64,000 nucleotides of DNA from Enterobacterales bacterium CwR94 (GCA_002837195.1 KZ478065.1:186001-250000), one strand, 5' to 3'; positions 9,935 to 24,063 are shown, numbered from the stretch's first letter. Notes: generated by a model not told the origin, from the letters alone. Translations and numbers: made by a program.

Positions 9935-11362
9935 TCAGGCGTTTCCGGCTGGAAGTTGTAATTCAATTTGAAAGCAGACATCTGCATTAGGTGTGGTGAT
10001 CAGGCGCAGATCGCCTTGTAAGCGACGCAGGCAATCTCGGGCAATGCTCAGTCCCAGCCCGCTGCCTTTAACCGCCCCTTTACGCTGTTGGCTGCCCTGA
10101 AAAAAAGGCTCGAATAACATGGCTTGTTCTTGTTCAGGTATCGGCGTTCCGGTGTTCGCCACTTCAATAAACAGGCGTTTTCCCTGAGTATAACTGCGAA
10201 TCCAAATGTTACCGGATTCAGCGCCGTAGTTCACCGCATTCGAGTAGAGATTATCCAGCGCGCGGCTCAGTAACGTCGGATCGCTGTGGCATTCCGGTGC
10301 GTTCAAGGTGACGTCAGTGTGGAGCTGTTTCGCACGTGCGCTGAGGCTGTGTGCCGCCACCACATCGGCGATCATTTCCTGTAAATCAATCGCAACCATT
10401 TCCGTTGGGCCATCGCCGAGATGCCGATTGTAATCCAGCAGTTGCTCGATCAATTGTTGAAGATGGCGACTGCTGTTATCAAGAATGCTGACAACATCGC
10501 GCTGATCGGCCGTCAGTGGCCCCGCCACTTGATCGGCCAGCAGCTCTGTGCCCTCGCGCATGCTGGCCAGCGGCGTTTTCAATTCATGGGAGATGTGGCG
10601 TAAAAACTCATGCCGCTGCGATTCCAGCCAGGCCAGGCGTTCATTTAGCCATAGCACCCGCTGCGCCACCGAACGGAGTTCACGCGGGCCTTTCAAATGA
10701 TTGACATTGCTGAGCGATTTTCCCTCTCCCAGCCGGTTGATCATGCGCTCAATGCCTTTGACGGGCCCAATAATCATCCGCGTGAGCAGTACCACCAGCA
10801 CCAGAGTCACCATAAACAGAATCAGCGCCTGCCAGCCAAAATACTGGCCTCGTTCGGCAATTTCACGCTGCAACTGCAATCCCCGTGAGAACACCACTTC
10901 ACGGGTCACCTGGACCATCTGCGCACTCGCGGCCGAAAAGGACTCCAGCGCTTTGTCAGCGCTTTTTACGGGCACATTATTTTGGCACTCAATTTTAGAT
11001 AACTGCGTCAGTGTCTGGCGCAGTTTTTGGTAGTAGCTAACATCGGGCAGCGCCGGGGCGTGAGCATCGAGCATTTGGGAATAGCGGGCGCGCTGAGTCT
11101 GATACAACTTCGCCAGCATTGGGTTATCCAACACACAGTACTGGCGATAACTGCGCTCCAGCTCCAGCGCAGTGCGCGCCATGGCCTCACTGCGTCGCAC
11201 ATCCGTTAGCGTCGTGCGATTGGTGTCTGCCGCACGCTGGCTCAATACCGACAAACTTTCCCAGGCCTGCCACGCCAATACCAACAGCGGCAGCAATACC
11301 AACAGAAACGCCATCACAACCAGTTGTCGCAACGAACGAGGAAATAAACGCCATTTTTTCAC
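9935..11362 (-). CDS. glrK: Sensor histidine kinase GlrK (QseE)
   Basis: GlrK phosphorylates GlrR. The 475-aa inner-membrane protein has transmembrane segments at about 13-31 and 177-196 with a periplasmic helical sensor region between them. A HAMP linker follows (MIIGPVKGIERMINRLGEG), then the dimerisation/phospho-acceptor helix with His259 in HISHELKTP. The HATPase domain has the N box (LDNLYSNAVNYG) and G boxes (ANTGTPIP, KGSGLGLSIA). Its upstream neighbour on the same strand is the small RNA gene glmY. Confidence 0.93.
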   Translation of the reverse strand: MKKWRLFPRSLRQLVVMAFLLVLLPLLVLAWQAWESLSVLSQRAADTNRTTLTDVRRSEAMARTALELERSYRQYCVLDNPMLAKLYQTQRARYSQMLDAHAPALPDVSYYQKLRQTLTQLSKIECQNNVPVKSADKALESFSAASAQMVQVTREVVFSRGLQLQREIAERGQYFGWQALILFMVTLVLVVLLTRMIIGPVKGIERMINRLGEGKSLSNVNHLKGPRELRSVAQRVLWLNERLAWLESQRHEFLRHISHELKTPLASMREGTELLADQVAGPLTADQRDVVSILDNSSRHLQQLIEQLLDYNRHLGDGPTEMVAIDLQEMIADVVAAHSLSARAKQLHTDVTLNAPECHSDPTLLSRALDNLYSNAVNYGAESGNIWIRSYTQGKRLFIEVANTGTPIPEQEQAMLFEPFFQGSQQRKGAVKGSGLGLSIARDCLRRLQGDLRLITTPNADVCFQIELQLPAGNA

Positions 11363-11434
11363 GCAGCCGGTCTCCTGTTCGAGTTAACCATTATGCTAAC
11401 GAAGTCCTGCGACGGGGGAAAGGGATTCGGCAGA

Positions 11435-11633
11435 AAAGAAAACGGCAGCCCTGTGGGCTGCCGCTCTGGAATAGGTGGTGCCTAACTCAACGTTACGTCC
11501 GATGCTTGATAACGTCGCAAAGCGAACGATTATCGGTGGGGTGGACGGCAGGCACCGTTTTGTGCGTCATTCGAAATTTTATGAGCTCTTGTCCGCTTGC
11601 GCAGGGCAATCATAAAGGGGTGAATGAGCCACT
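11435..11633 (-). ncRNA. glmY: Small regulatory RNA GlmY
   Basis: GlmY sequesters the adaptor RapZ and so protects GlmZ, raising glmS translation when glucosamine-6-phosphate is low. The 5' end AGTGGCTCATTCACC matches E. coli GlmY, and the gene lies directly upstream of glrK as in E. coli. The 3' end is a strong terminator: CGGCAGCCC-aca-GGGCTGCCG followed by TTTTCTTTT. The predicted length, about 199 nt, is slightly longer than the 184-nt E. coli primary transcript. A sigma-54 promoter sits right upstream. The exact 5' end is inferred by homology. Confidence 0.85.
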
Positions 11634-11642
11634 GCGTAGATA

Positions 11643-11661
11643 TTAGCAAACAACGTGCCAA
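11643..11661 (-). promoter_or_regulatory. Sigma-54 promoter of glmY
   Basis: On the minus strand TTGGCACG-TTGT-TTGCTAA matches the -24/-12 consensus TGGCACG-N4-TTGC, with GG and GC correctly spaced and 12 nt from the TTGC to the predicted GlmY 5' end. Confidence 0.85.
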
Positions 11662-11757
11662 GTTCCTTAAAATAAGATTAACCTCATGATGTAAAAGTCT
11701 TTTTTTATTTCTTCTACTTTAACCGTTCCGGTATCACTCCGCGCCATTGAGTAATTG

Positions 11758-11775
11758 TGTCGCTAACTCACTACA
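11758..11775. promoter_or_regulatory. GlrR-type activator site 1
   Basis: TGTC-N10-TACA, one mismatch from the GlrR consensus TGTC-N10-GACA. It lies about 100 bp upstream of the sigma-54 promoter. Confidence 0.65.
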
Positions 11776-11805
11776 CTAATTAGCAAAAAATGATACCTCC
11801 AATAA

Positions 11806-11818
11806 AATCAACAGTTTA
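11806..11818. promoter_or_regulatory. Probable IHF site of the glmY promoter
   Basis: AATCAA-CAGT-TTA fits the IHF consensus WATCAANNNNTTR. IHF bending between activator sites and promoter is usual at sigma-54 promoters, including E. coli glmY. Confidence 0.6.
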
Positions 11819-11820
11819 AA

Positions 11821-11838
11821 TGTCGCAAAACAGCGACA
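11821..11838. promoter_or_regulatory. GlrR activator site 2
   Basis: TGTC-GCAAAACAGC-GACA matches the GlrR consensus TGTC-N10-GACA exactly. Confidence 0.75.
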
Positions 11839-11853
11839 CCCCATCATGCATTC

Positions 11854-11871
11854 TGTCGCTGTTTTGCTACA
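11854..11871. promoter_or_regulatory. GlrR-type activator site 3
   Basis: TGTC-GCTGTTTTGC-TACA has one mismatch to TGTC-N10-GACA. It abuts the purL terminator, so the enhancer for glmY extends to the end of the purL transcription unit. Confidence 0.65.
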
Positions 11872-11897
11872 AAAAACAAAGCCCTCCGAAGAGGGCT
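11870..11897 (-). terminator. purL rho-independent terminator
   Basis: Read on the minus strand, GCCCTC-ttcg-GAGGGC is followed by TTTGTTTTTT, 20 nt after the purL stop. Confidence 0.85.
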
Positions 11898-11915
11898 TGG
11901 TGATAACCGGTAAAA

Positions 11916-14900
11916 TTACCCCAGTTGTTTACGTGCATTACGGAAAATGCGCATCCACGGGCTGTCTTCGCCCCACTCTGCCGGATGCCAGGAATTGCTG
12001 ACCGTGCGGAACACGCGCTCCGGGTGCGGCATCATAATCGTCACGCGGCCACTTTCGTTGGTGACAGCCGTGATGCCGTTAGGTGAGCCATTTGGGTTAG
12101 CAGGATAAGTTTCTGTGACTTTGCCGAAGTTATCGACGAAGCGCAGCGCGACTAAGCCTTTGGATTCCAGCGCCGCGAGATGTGCATCATCGCGCACCTC
12201 AACGAACCCTTCACCGTGCGAAACCGCGATAGGCATCCGCGACCCTGCCATGCCATCAAGCAACAGAGACGCGCTGCTTGCCACTTCCACCAGGCTAAAA
12301 CGTGCTTCAAAACGTTCGGACTGGTTACGTACAAAGCGCGGCCACAGCTCACTGCCAGGGATCAGCTCGCGCAGATTTGACATCATCTGACAGCCGTTAC
12401 ACACCCCAAGCGCCAACGTTTGTGGGCGATGGAAGAAGGTTTCAAACTCGTCACGTACGCGGTTATTAAACAGAATCGACTTGGCCCAGCCTTCTCCCGC
12501 CCCCAGCACGTCACCGTAGGAGAAACCGCCACACGCCACCAGCGACTGGAAAGACGCCAGACCGGTACGTCCTGCCAGCAGATCGCTCATGTGCACATCC
12601 ACAGCATCAAAACCGGCACGGTGGAAGGCAGCCGCCATTTCTACATGTGAGTTCACCCCTTGCTCGCGTAAAACGGCGACTTTAGGACGCGCGCCTTTGG
12701 CAATATAAGGAGCAGCAATGTCTTGCTGCAGATCGAAACTCAGCGCCACATTCAAGCCGGGATCGTTGTTGTCTTGCTTGGCGGTGTGTTCCTGATCGGC
12801 GCATTGCGGATTATCACGCAGGCGCTGCATCTGCCAGGTGGTTTCAGCCCACCAGGTACGCAGCGTGGTGCGGCTTTCACTGTATACCGCTTTATCGCCA
12901 GCGCGGATAACAAAGCGATCGCCCGCTTTGGCCTGACCAATCACATGGGTGATGTCAGCCAGCCCCTGATCGGCGAAGACCTGCTGTACGGCCACCAGGT
13001 CTGCTGCCGCCACCTGAATGACAGCACCGAGTTCTTCACTAAACAATGCCGCCAGTGCGTCACTGCCCAACGCGGCGATATCCGCCTCAATACCACAGTG
13101 GCCGGTGAAGGCCATTTCTGCCAGCGTTACTAACAGACCACCGTCTGAGCGGTCATGGTAGGCCAGCAGTTTACCGTCGGCCACCAGCGTTTGAATGGCA
13201 TTAAAGAAGCCAGCCAGTTGCTGCGCATCATGTACATCAGCAGGCTTATCGCCCAGTTGACGATACACCTGCGACAGTGCGGTCGCGCCGAGCGCATTGC
13301 GCCCCTGACCTAAATCGATCAGCAATAGCGCGTTATCCCCTTCGGCCTGCAATTGCGGCGTGACGGTGCGACGCACATCTTCAACGCGAGCAAACGCGGT
13401 AATCACCAGGGAAAGCGGCGACGTCATTTCACGCTGTTCATTGCCTTCCTGCCAGCGCGTCTTCATTGACATCGAGTCTTTGCCCACAGGAATGGTGATG
13501 CCCAGGGCAGGACACAACTCTTCACCCACGGCTTTCACCGCTTCATACAGCCCGGCATCTTCGCCCGGATGGCCCGCTGCTGACATCCAGTTAGCCGACA
13601 GTTTGATGCGGTTGAGCGCACCAATTTGTGTGGCTGCGATGTTAGTGATGGCTTCCCCTACCGCCAGGCGAGCAGATGCGGCGAAGTCGAGCAGCGCCAC
13701 AGGCGTACGCTCGCCCATTGACATAGCTTCACCGTGATAGCTGTCGAGGCTGGCGGTGGTCACCGCACAGTTTGCCACGGGAATCTGCCACGGCCCCACC
13801 ATCTGATCACGGGCCACCATGCCAGTGACTGAACGGTCGCCAATGGTGACCAGGAAGGTTTTTTCCGCGACGGCAGGTAAATGCAGGACGCGATGCACGG
13901 CGTCTTCAATCGTGATATCCGTGCGAACCAGCGCATCGCCTTTTGCCGTTTGACGCTGCACGTCACGGGTCATTTTTGGCGTTTTGCCCAACAACACATC
14001 CAACGGCATATCAATCGGTTGATTGTTGAAATGGCTGTCTGACAGCGTCAGATGCAGTTCTTCCGTGGCCTCACCAATCACAGCATAAGGGGCGCGCTCA
14101 CGTTGGCAGAGTTCATCAAACAGCGCCAACTGGTCTGGGGCAACCGCCAGAACATAACGCTCTTGCGATTCGTTACACCACACTTCCAGTGGGCTCATGC
14201 CCGCTTCATCGCTGAGGATGTCGCGCAGATTAAAACGCCCGCCGCGTCCACCATCACTGACCAGTTCTGGCATCGCGTTAGACAAACCGCCCGCGCCCAC
14301 ATCATGAATAAACAGGATCGGGTTGGCGTCACCCAGTTGCCAGCAGCGGTCAATCACTTCCTGACAGCGACGCTCCATTTCCGGGTTATCGCGCTGTACA
14401 GACGCAAAATCAAGATCGGCATCAGACTGACCGGAGGTCATGGATGAAGCCGCTCCGCCGCCAAGACCAATGTTCATCGCCGGGCCACCCAGCACAATCA
14501 GTTTGGCACCGACGGTGATTTCGCCTTTCTGTACGTGATCGGCACGGATATTTCCCATGCCGCCCGCCAGCATAATCGGCTTATGGTAACCACGCAGTTC
14601 AGTGCCGTTGTGGCTGCTGACGCGCTCTTCATACGTACGGAAATAACCATTGAGTGCCGGACGGCCAAATTCGTTGTTGAATGCCGCGCCACCTAAAGGG
14701 CCTTCGGTCATGATGTCCAGTGCCGTTACAATGCGCTCCGGCTTGCCAAAATCCTCTTCCCACGGCTGCTCAAAACCAGGAATGCGCAGATTGGATACCG
14801 AGAAACCCACCAAGCCTGCTTTCGGTTTTGCTCCGCGTCCGGTCGCGCCTTCATCACGAATTTCCCCACCAGAACCTGTCGCCGCACCGGGCCACGGAGA

Positions 14901-15809
14901 GATCGCCGTTGGGTGGTTGTGCGTCTCGACCTTCATCAGGATGTGTGCTGCTTCCTGATGGTAGTCATACACTTTGTTGCTGTGATCGGCAAAGAAGCGT
15001 CCCACCTCAGAGCCTTCCATCACCGCAGCGTTGTCTTTATAGGCTGACAACACATACTCCGGGTTTTTCTCAAAGGTATTCTTGATCATCTTAAACAGCG
15101 ATTTTGGCTGTTTCTCACCGTCGATGATCCAATCGGCATTAAAGATTTTGTGACGACAATGCTCAGAGTTTGCCTGCGCAAACATATACAGCTCGATGTC
15201 GTTTGGATTGCGCCCCAGTCGGGTAAACGCCTCCAACAGATAGTCAATTTCGTCTTCCGCCAAGGCCAGCCCCAGCTTCTGATTGGCATTGGCCAGCGCC
15301 TGGCGCCCTTCTTCCAGCACGTTGACGCTGCTGACTGGCTGCGGTTCCTGTTGAACAAACAGTTGTTCCGCCTGATCCAGAGTATCGAACCACACGGTTT
15401 CCATCATCCGATCGTGCAGTAATGCCGCGAGCGTAAGCCACTGCGCATCGGTCAGTTGCGGTGCCGTGATATAGAACGCCATTCCGCGCTCCAGGCGTTT
15501 AACCTGTGGCAAGTCGCAGTTGTGTGCGATGTCGGTGGCTTTCGAAGACCAGGGTGACAGCGTGCCAGGACGCGGTGTCACCAACAGTAAACGCCCCTGC
15601 GGCGTATGTTCAGCCAGCGAAGGGCCGTATTTCAGCAGGCGTTGCAGACGGGCCTTTTCATCGCCGCTTAGCGCAGCGGAAACATCGGCAAAGTGGACAT
15701 ATTCGGCGTAGATATCACTGACCGGCAGATGAGCTTCCTGGAACTGGGCCAGCAGTTTGTTAACACGAAATGCTGAAAGGGCGGGCGAACCACGCAGAAT
15801 ATCCATCAT
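11916..15809 (-). CDS. purL: Phosphoribosylformylglycinamidine synthase
   Basis: PurL (FGAM synthase) makes formylglycinamidine ribonucleotide from FGAR, glutamine and ATP in step 4 of purine synthesis. The 1297-aa large single-chain form is typical of gamma-proteobacteria (E. coli 1295 aa). Visible parts are the N-terminal [20 protein letters not shown], the synthetase ATP sites ([29 protein letters not shown]) and the C-terminal glutaminase with nucleophile Cys in [11 protein letters not shown] and His in [10 protein letters not shown] PurR box lies in the promoter region. Confidence 0.98.
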   Translation of the reverse strand: MMDILRGSPALSAFRVNKLLAQFQEAHLPVSDIYAEYVHFADVSAALSGDEKARLQRLLKYGPSLAEHTPQGRLLLVTPRPGTLSPWSSKATDIAHNCDLPQVKRLERGMAFYITAPQLTDAQWLTLAALLHDRMMETVWFDTLDQAEQLFVQQEPQPVSSVNVLEEGRQALANANQKLGLALAEDEIDYLLEAFTRLGRNPNDIELYMFAQANSEHCRHKIFNADWIIDGEKQPKSLFKMIKNTFEKNPEYVLSAYKDNAAVMEGSEVGRFFADHSNKVYDYHQEAAHILMKVETHNHPTAISPWPGAATGSGGEIRDEGATGRGAKPKAGLVGFSVSNLRIPGFEQPWEEDFGKPERIVTALDIMTEGPLGGAAFNNEFGRPALNGYFRTYEERVSSHNGTELRGYHKPIMLAGGMGNIRADHVQKGEITVGAKLIVLGGPAMNIGLGGGAASSMTSGQSDADLDFASVQRDNPEMERRCQEVIDRCWQLGDANPILFIHDVGAGGLSNAMPELVSDGGRGGRFNLRDILSDEAGMSPLEVWCNESQERYVLAVAPDQLALFDELCQRERAPYAVIGEATEELHLTLSDSHFNNQPIDMPLDVLLGKTPKMTRDVQRQTAKGDALVRTDITIEDAVHRVLHLPAVAEKTFLVTIGDRSVTGMVARDQMVGPWQIPVANCAVTTASLDSYHGEAMSMGERTPVALLDFAASARLAVGEAITNIAATQIGALNRIKLSANWMSAAGHPGEDAGLYEAVKAVGEELCPALGITIPVGKDSMSMKTRWQEGNEQREMTSPLSLVITAFARVEDVRRTVTPQLQAEGDNALLLIDLGQGRNALGATALSQVYRQLGDKPADVHDAQQLAGFFNAIQTLVADGKLLAYHDRSDGGLLVTLAEMAFTGHCGIEADIAALGSDALAALFSEELGAVIQVAAADLVAVQQVFADQGLADITHVIGQAKAGDRFVIRAGDKAVYSESRTTLRTWWAETTWQMQRLRDNPQCADQEHTAKQDNNDPGLNVALSFDLQQDIAAPYIAKGARPKVAVLREQGVNSHVEMAAAFHRAGFDAVDVHMSDLLAGRTGLASFQSLVACGGFSYGDVLGAGEGWAKSILFNNRVRDEFETFFHRPQTLALGVCNGCQMMSNLRELIPGSELWPRFVRNQSERFEARFSLVEVASSASLLLDGMAGSRMPIAVSHGEGFVEVRDDAHLAALESKGLVALRFVDNFGKVTETYPANPNGSPNGITAVTNESGRVTIMMPHPERVFRTVSNSWHPAEWGEDSPWMRIFRNARKQLG

Positions 15810-15900
15810 TAAAGGTCTCTCGTCGTCGAAGCGTCTAAGGCCGCTTCATTGGGCGCTTACGGGGGAAAACGGGCGCTATTATAGAGAATCTCGCGCGACG

Positions 15901-15916
15901 ACGAAACCGTTTGCGC
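15901..15916. promoter_or_regulatory. PurR operator of purL
   Basis: On the minus strand GCGCAAACGGTTTCGT matches the PurR consensus ACGCAAACGTTTTCGT closely. It lies about 92 nt upstream of the purL start. Confidence 0.75.
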
Positions 15917-16083
15917 GTAATTTCTCGCATACCGGATTTGACTGAAAATTACACAACCCAGGCCTTTTTTTGTTGCTCTCCTCCTCAATGTTGAGGAAAA
16001 TGCCCCTCGCTTGGGAACCCTATAAAGACCTTTAATACTGCCGTTACAGACAGAAGCCTGAGCCCCTTTCGAGAGATAACTAT

Positions 16084-17547
16084 TTGAGACGCCTGAAAAT
16101 TAATTATCTTTTCATCGGTTTGATTACCGTGCTACTCGCCTTGGCGCTGTGGCCGAATATCCCCTGGTATGGCGGGGATGCAGACCGGTTGGAGCAGATA
16201 AAAGCACGGGGAGTGCTCCGCGTGAGCACCATAAACTCGCCGTTGACTTGGTATACGATTAATCACGCACCAGCGGGCATGGACTACGAGCTGGCGAAGC
16301 GCTTCGCCGATTATCTGGGTGTCAAACTGGAGGTTAACGTTCGCCAGAACTTGAGCGATCTGTTTGACGATTTAGATGATAACAAAGCGGACCTACTGGC
16401 GGCGGGATTGATCTACAACCAGGAGCGACTGACTCGGTACCGTACCGGCCCGAGCTACTACTCCGTATCCCAGCAGTTGGTGTACCGCATCGGCGCGCCG
16501 CGTCCACGCAACTTTGGCGATCTGAAAGGCCGCCTGGTGGTGGCAACCGGCTCTGCCTACCTGGGCTCACTGCGCCAGGTGAAGCAAAATCAATACCCGG
16601 ATCTGGACTGGGCCATTTCCACCGATCAAGGCCCCAAAGCCTTGCTGGAAGCCGTGGCTGAAGGCAAGCTCGATTATACCGTGGGCGATTCCGTGACAAT
16701 TGGCCTGTTACAACGCGTGCATCCGCAGTTGGCCGTGGCGTTTGATGTCACCGATGAAGAGCCGGTGACCTGGTATAGCCAGAACGGCGAAGATGACAGC
16801 CTGAGTGCAGCAATGCTCGACTTCTTTAGCCAGATGGGAGAAGAAGGAGCGATGGCGCGCTTAGAGGAAAAATACCTCGGTCACGTTGGCACCTTCGATT
16901 ATGTTGATACCCGCAGCTTCCTGCGTGCTATCGATGACACCTTGCCGGATGTGCAGTCGCTGTTTCAAAAGTATGCCGATCACATTGACTGGCGTCTGCT
17001 GGCGGCCATCTCCTACCAGGAGTCGCACTGGAATCCGCAAGCGACCTCACCAACAGGCGTGCGCGGTATGATGATGTTAACGCGCAACACCGCTGACAGC
17101 CTGAATGTCACCGATCGCACCGATCCGGAACAAAGCGTGCGAGGCGGCAGTGTCTACCTCAAACGTATGATGGATAAAGTGCCGCAAACCATCCCGGAAG
17201 ATGAGCGAATTTGGTTTGCATTAGCCGCTTATAATATGGGCTACGCGCACATGTTAGATGCGCGCAAACTCACCGATAAACAAAAAGGCAATCCTGATAG
17301 CTGGGCGGATGTGAAATTGCGTCTGCCGATGCTGAGCCAAAAGCGTTATTACCAGCAAACGACTTACGGCTACGCGCGTGGACACGAGGCTTATGCCTAT
17401 GTTGAAAACATTCGCAAGTATCAGTTGAGTCTGGTGGGATATCTGCAAGAACAAGAGAAACGTCTGGCGCAAAAAGCGGCCTCAGAAGCCGAGCTGGGTT
17501 CAGGTTATCCTGCGGTCGAACCCAAACTGGCACTTAATCGCCCTTAA
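16084..17547 (+). CDS. mltF: Membrane-bound lytic murein transglycosylase F
   Basis: MltF cleaves peptidoglycan glycan strands and releases 1,6-anhydromuropeptides in the periplasm. The 487-aa product has an N-terminal hydrophobic segment (residues 7-26). A solute-binding-protein-like domain follows (about 40-270, [14 protein letters not shown]). The C-terminal lytic domain carries catalytic Glu313 in [20 protein letters not shown]. The start is a TTG, as at E. coli mltF, chosen because it gives the canonical [11 protein letters not shown] start. The C-terminus is about 30 residues shorter than in E. coli. Upstream, 15917-16083 shows no gene. Confidence 0.93.
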   Translation: MRRLKINYLFIGLITVLLALALWPNIPWYGGDADRLEQIKARGVLRVSTINSPLTWYTINHAPAGMDYELAKRFADYLGVKLEVNVRQNLSDLFDDLDDNKADLLAAGLIYNQERLTRYRTGPSYYSVSQQLVYRIGAPRPRNFGDLKGRLVVATGSAYLGSLRQVKQNQYPDLDWAISTDQGPKALLEAVAEGKLDYTVGDSVTIGLLQRVHPQLAVAFDVTDEEPVTWYSQNGEDDSLSAAMLDFFSQMGEEGAMARLEEKYLGHVGTFDYVDTRSFLRAIDDTLPDVQSLFQKYADHIDWRLLAAISYQESHWNPQATSPTGVRGMMMLTRNTADSLNVTDRTDPEQSVRGGSVYLKRMMDKVPQTIPEDERIWFALAAYNMGYAHMLDARKLTDKQKGNPDSWADVKLRLPMLSQKRYYQQTTYGYARGHEAYAYVENIRKYQLSLVGYLQEQEKRLAQKAASEAELGSGYPAVEPKLALNRP

Positions 17548-17555
17548 TAACAGGA

Positions 17556-18727
<1,172 letters not shown>

Positions 18728-18979
18728 ACTTCACTCCTCTGGGCAGATATACTCTGTTATCCCGTGAACAGAAAACCCACGCCCAACCATCATTAAACAG
18801 GACATTACTTTACCGGAGACGGGGGTCTACGCCAATGGCAGCCCAAAAAGTCTGCATACAGTAAGCGTAGCAGTACCTGATATACGCTTTTCTCATTTAG
18901 AGAATGGATCACAAAAAAAGTCACGTTACACTAGGGCAAGAATATTCGTGCAATGCTGACTTTTCGTTTGGAGAACACC

Positions 18980-19825
18980 ATGAGTGCCCTGTTACGTATC
19001 CGTCAGCTTTATCCCCGCCTCGCGTCCAATGAACGTCGACTGGCGGATTACTTGCTGTCACAGCCCGATCACGCCCGGCATTTAAGTTCACAAAAACTGG
19101 CGGAAGAGGCAGGCATTAGCCAATCCAGCGTCGTGAAATTTGCACAGAAGCTGGGTTTTAAAGGGTTTCCAGCGCTAAAACTGGCGCTGAGCGAATCCAT
19201 TAGCGGCCCGGATTCTGATGCCATCACCGTGCACAATCACATTTTGAGCGATGACCCGCTGAAGACCGTTGGTGAGAAGCTGCTGACGGAAAAACTTTCC
19301 GCGATTCGCGCCACGCTGGATATCAACAGCGAAGAGCGCTTGCTGGAAACCCTGCGCCTGCTGCGCGCAGCACGGCGTATTGTATTGGTGGGTATTGGCG
19401 CGTCTGGTTTGGTCGCAAAAGATTTCTCATGGAAACTGATGAAGATCGGCATGAATGCCGTCGCCGAGCAAGATATGCACGCGCTGCTTGCCAGCGTACA
19501 GGCAATGCAAGCTGAAGATGTGCTGCTCGCTATCTCTTATACCGGCGAACGTCGGGAGATTAACCTTGCTGCACAAGAGGCGCGCGACGCGGGTGCAACG
19601 GTGCTGGCGTTTACCGGCTTCAGCCCCAATTCGTTACAGCAACTGGCCAGCCATTGTCTGTACACCGTGGCAGAAGAGCAAGTCACGCGCAGTGCTGCAG
19701 TCTCTTCCACTACTGCGCAACTGACGCTGACCGATATGCTGTTTATGGCGCTTATCCAACGCGATCCTGAATTGGCGTCTATTCGCATACGTCACAGTGA
19801 AGCATTGGTTAAAAAATTGGTCTAA
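18980..19825 (+). CDS. yfhH: MurR/RpiR-family regulator YfhH
   Basis: The 281-aa protein has an N-terminal RpiR HTH (LAEEAGISQSSVVKFAQKLGFKGF, about residues 40-63) and a C-terminal SIS domain (VLVGIGASGLVAKDFSWKL). The latter probably senses a phosphosugar. It matches E. coli YfhH, whose targets are not established. I chose ATG 18980 (GGAG 7 nt upstream) over the in-frame upstream ATG at 18953, since it yields MSALLRIRQLYPRL, equivalent to E. coli. Confidence 0.88.
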   Translation: MSALLRIRQLYPRLASNERRLADYLLSQPDHARHLSSQKLAEEAGISQSSVVKFAQKLGFKGFPALKLALSESISGPDSDAITVHNHILSDDPLKTVGEKLLTEKLSAIRATLDINSEERLLETLRLLRAARRIVLVGIGASGLVAKDFSWKLMKIGMNAVAEQDMHALLASVQAMQAEDVLLAISYTGERREINLAAQEARDAGATVLAFTGFSPNSLQQLASHCLYTVAEEQVTRSAAVSSTTAQLTLTDMLFMALIQRDPELASIRIRHSEALVKKLV

Positions 19826-19885
19826 ACCGCATTAATTTCCTCCGTGATTGTGCCGCTATGTTACCGGGAACACGCAGGAGGAAGC

Positions 19886-20113
19886 ATGAAAATAATGCAC
19901 AATCTTCCGATCCAACATTTGGATCGTTCTCCAACCACGCCGTTGTATCTTAACAGCGGGGTTGCAGCGCCCGTTAGCGGTCGTTGGACGACCGCAGAAA
20001 TGGTTAATCAAACCCTGTATATCGAACGGGGCGAGGTATTGCCGCAGTTTAACGGGAAGAGGGTTAACTGGCGTCTGCTGGAAGAAAAACGTTTGATTAA
20101 TCGCAAAGAATAA
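19886..20113 (+). CDS. Unrecognised 75-aa protein
   Basis: I do not recognise this family. The ORF has a strong Shine-Dalgarno (AGGAGGA) 5-6 nt before ATG 19886 and lies 60 nt after yfhH and 82 nt before yfhL, all on the same strand. The product is soluble, without signal peptide or Cys, and rich in Arg and Asn. A central part reads RWTTAEMVNQTLYIERGE. The good ribosome binding site and compact placement argue that it is real. Confidence 0.6.
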   Translation: MKIMHNLPIQHLDRSPTTPLYLNSGVAAPVSGRWTTAEMVNQTLYIERGEVLPQFNGKRVNWRLLEEKRLINRKE

Positions 20114-20150
20114 CGTTTTTGGGGGCGTCACAGCATGCAGGCACCGATGA

Positions 20151-20450
<300 letters not shown>

Positions 20451-20831
20451 TCAGTTTTCGATAATCACCGTCGCACAGGCATAATTGCGCTCATCCGCCA
20501 GTGTGACATGCACATGCTTCACACCCAACTTGTCAGCCACCACCGCCGCATGATCCCAAAATCGTAGCCCCGGTTTGCCCAACTCGTCGTTGTACACTTC
20601 AAACTGATTAAACGCCAGACCGCCACGGATCCCGGTACCAAATGCCTTCGCGGCGGCTTCTTTTACCGCAAAGCGTTTCGCCAAAAAGCGAATCGGCTGC
20701 TGGTGCGCCTGATACTGCTGCCACTCCTGTGCGCTTAATACCCGTTTCGCCAGGCGATCGCCCGAACGGGAAATCACCCCTTCAATACGGGCGATTTCCA
20801 CGATATCCGTGCCTAAACCCAGAATAGCCAT
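20451..20831 (-). CDS. acpS: Holo-[acyl-carrier-protein] synthase
   Basis: AcpS transfers 4'-phosphopantetheine from CoA to apo-ACP. The 126-aa product has the Mg-binding start [15 protein letters not shown] and the second motif [20 protein letters not shown]. It overlaps pdxJ by one base (TAATG arrangement), so it is translated with pdxJ. Confidence 0.96.
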   Translation of the reverse strand: MAILGLGTDIVEIARIEGVISRSGDRLAKRVLSAQEWQQYQAHQQPIRFLAKRFAVKEAAAKAFGTGIRGGLAFNQFEVYNDELGKPGLRFWDHAAVVADKLGVKHVHVTLADERNYACATVIIEN

Positions 20832-21562
20832 TAGCGACGTGCTTCACGCATCAGGTTTTTCATTTCGCTCACCGCAGCACCCAGGCCGCTAAACAACGCA
20901 CGCCCCACAATCGCGTGGCCGATATTCAGCTCCACCATTTCCGGTAAGGCTGCGATCGGTTGTACGTTGTGATACGTCAACCCATGACCGGCGTTAACCT
21001 TGATGCCTTTTGCAGTTGCATAGCTTGCTGCGCGGGCAATGCGTGCCAGTTCGGCGTCACGCTCGGCACCTTCAGGGGCTTCGGCATAGGCACCGGTGTG
21101 GATTTCTATATAAGGCGCACCGGCTTGCGCGGCGGCATCAATTTGGCGTTCATCGGCATCGATGAACAGCGAAACCAGAATGCCCACTTGCGAGAGTTGC
21201 TTCACCGCAGCAGTCACACTCTCCAACTGCCCTGCAACATCAAGGCCGCCTTCCGTGGTCACTTCCTGACGCTTTTCTGGCACCAGACAAACAAAATGCG
21301 GTTTAATCTCACAAGCGATCGCCACCATTTCATCGGTGACCGCCATTTCCAGATTCATACGGGTCTGAATGGTGTCTCTGAGGATACGCACATCGCGATC
21401 GGTGATATGACGACGATCTTCGCGCAAATGGACTGTGATGCCATCCGCACCGGCTTGTTCAGAAACAAACGCCGCTTGCACGGGATCAGGATAGTTTGTA
21501 CCACGGGCATTTCGCACCGTCGCAATGTGGTCAATGTTGACACCTAGCAGCAACTCAGCCAT
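20831..21562 (-). CDS. pdxJ: Pyridoxine 5'-phosphate synthase
   Basis: PdxJ condenses deoxyxylulose 5-phosphate with 3-amino-2-oxopropyl phosphate to PNP, the last ring-forming step of vitamin B6 synthesis. The 243-aa TIM-barrel protein shows [40 protein letters not shown] and [17 protein letters not shown] 21562 (MAELLLG) is chosen over the in-frame ATG at 21574 because it matches the family start. recO lies about 70 nt upstream. Confidence 0.96.
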   Translation of the reverse strand: MAELLLGVNIDHIATVRNARGTNYPDPVQAAFVSEQAGADGITVHLREDRRHITDRDVRILRDTIQTRMNLEMAVTDEMVAIACEIKPHFVCLVPEKRQEVTTEGGLDVAGQLESVTAAVKQLSQVGILVSLFIDADERQIDAAAQAGAPYIEIHTGAYAEAPEGAERDAELARIARAASYATAKGIKVNAGHGLTYHNVQPIAALPEMVELNIGHAIVGRALFSGLGAAVSEMKNLMREARR

Positions 21563-21631
21563 GACACGCCTCAATAGTGTGCAGAAAGAGGACCAGTGTA
21601 GCGCGTTACGAAAAAGAAGAGGAACTTCCCG

Positions 21632-22360
21632 TTAATCACGCGATGCGGTTGACGTTTTTTTCGGCACAAATTGACGAAACAGCTCCTGGCTTTTCAGCGG
21701 CTTGCCACCGAGATAGGGTTTCAGCGCCATGCGGGTAAAGCGCTTAGCGGCTTTCAGGGTCTGGGGATCGGGGAAGTGACGGCTTGCCAGCGCTTTGAGT
21801 TCAGCGCCAGTGAAGGTGCGATGGCCTTGCACCATGCTGGCAATAAAGCCACGTTCTTCACGATAGCTGTAGGTCATCGCTTCTGCTACCGGTTCGCCGC
21901 TGCCCGCACAGTGTAAAAAATCAACGCCATAGCCAAGATGCCCAAGCAGCGCTAGCTCAAAGCGTCGCAATGCCGGCTCTGGCGATCCCTCACCTGCCGC
22001 CAGCGCTTGCACACAGTGCAGATAATCAAAGAACAGCTCTGCAAAAGCGATTTCCTGCTCAAGTACGCGTGAGAGCAGTTCATTGACGTACAGCCCACAA
22101 TAGATAGCGATGCCGGTCAGTGGCAGCGCCAGCGAAACAGGTTCAGCACTGCGCAGCGTTTTCACTTCGCCACGTCCGCTCCAGCGCACCAGTAAGGGAG
22201 TAAAAGGTTGCAACGCCCCTTTTAAACTGGAACGTTTAGCGCGCGCACCTTTTGCCAGCACGCGAACGCGGCCATCGTGTTCGGTAAACAGATCGAGAAG
22301 AAGGCTGGTTTCGCTCCAGGGACGTCCATGCAGGACGAATGCACGTTGCCAGCCTTCCAT
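21632..22360 (-). CDS. recO: DNA repair protein RecO
   Basis: RecO anneals SSB-coated single strands and, with RecR, loads RecA in the RecF pathway. The 242-aa product has the N-terminal OB fold ([24 protein letters not shown]) and a helical C-terminal half ([15 protein letters not shown]), the usual gamma-proteobacterial form. It lies 11 nt downstream of era in the rnc-era-recO cluster. Confidence 0.95.
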   Translation of the reverse strand: MEGWQRAFVLHGRPWSETSLLLDLFTEHDGRVRVLAKGARAKRSSLKGALQPFTPLLVRWSGRGEVKTLRSAEPVSLALPLTGIAIYCGLYVNELLSRVLEQEIAFAELFFDYLHCVQALAAGEGSPEPALRRFELALLGHLGYGVDFLHCAGSGEPVAEAMTYSYREERGFIASMVQGHRTFTGAELKALASRHFPDPQTLKAAKRFTRMALKPYLGGKPLKSQELFRQFVPKKTSTASRD

Positions 22361-22371
22361 TTACGGCGGGA

Positions 22372-23963
<1,592 letters not shown>

Positions 23964-24037
23964 TTACCAGTCTTTATGCGTTGTTATTCTGCACAGGAAA
24001 CGGGGCTGAGCGTCAACACTTGCCGTTTCGTCTACAG

Positions 24038-24060
24038 TGGCCTTTTCTAAGAAAAGGCCA
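24038..24060 (-). other. Perfect inverted repeat in the rnc leader
   Basis: TGGCCTTTTCT and AGAAAAGGCCA form 11-bp arms around one base. It lies between lepB and rnc, about 80 nt upstream of the rnc start. It is either part of the lepB terminator zone or a leader stem-loop; E. coli rnc mRNA has a 5' stem-loop cut by RNase III itself. Confidence 0.5.
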
Positions 24061-24063
24061 GAG

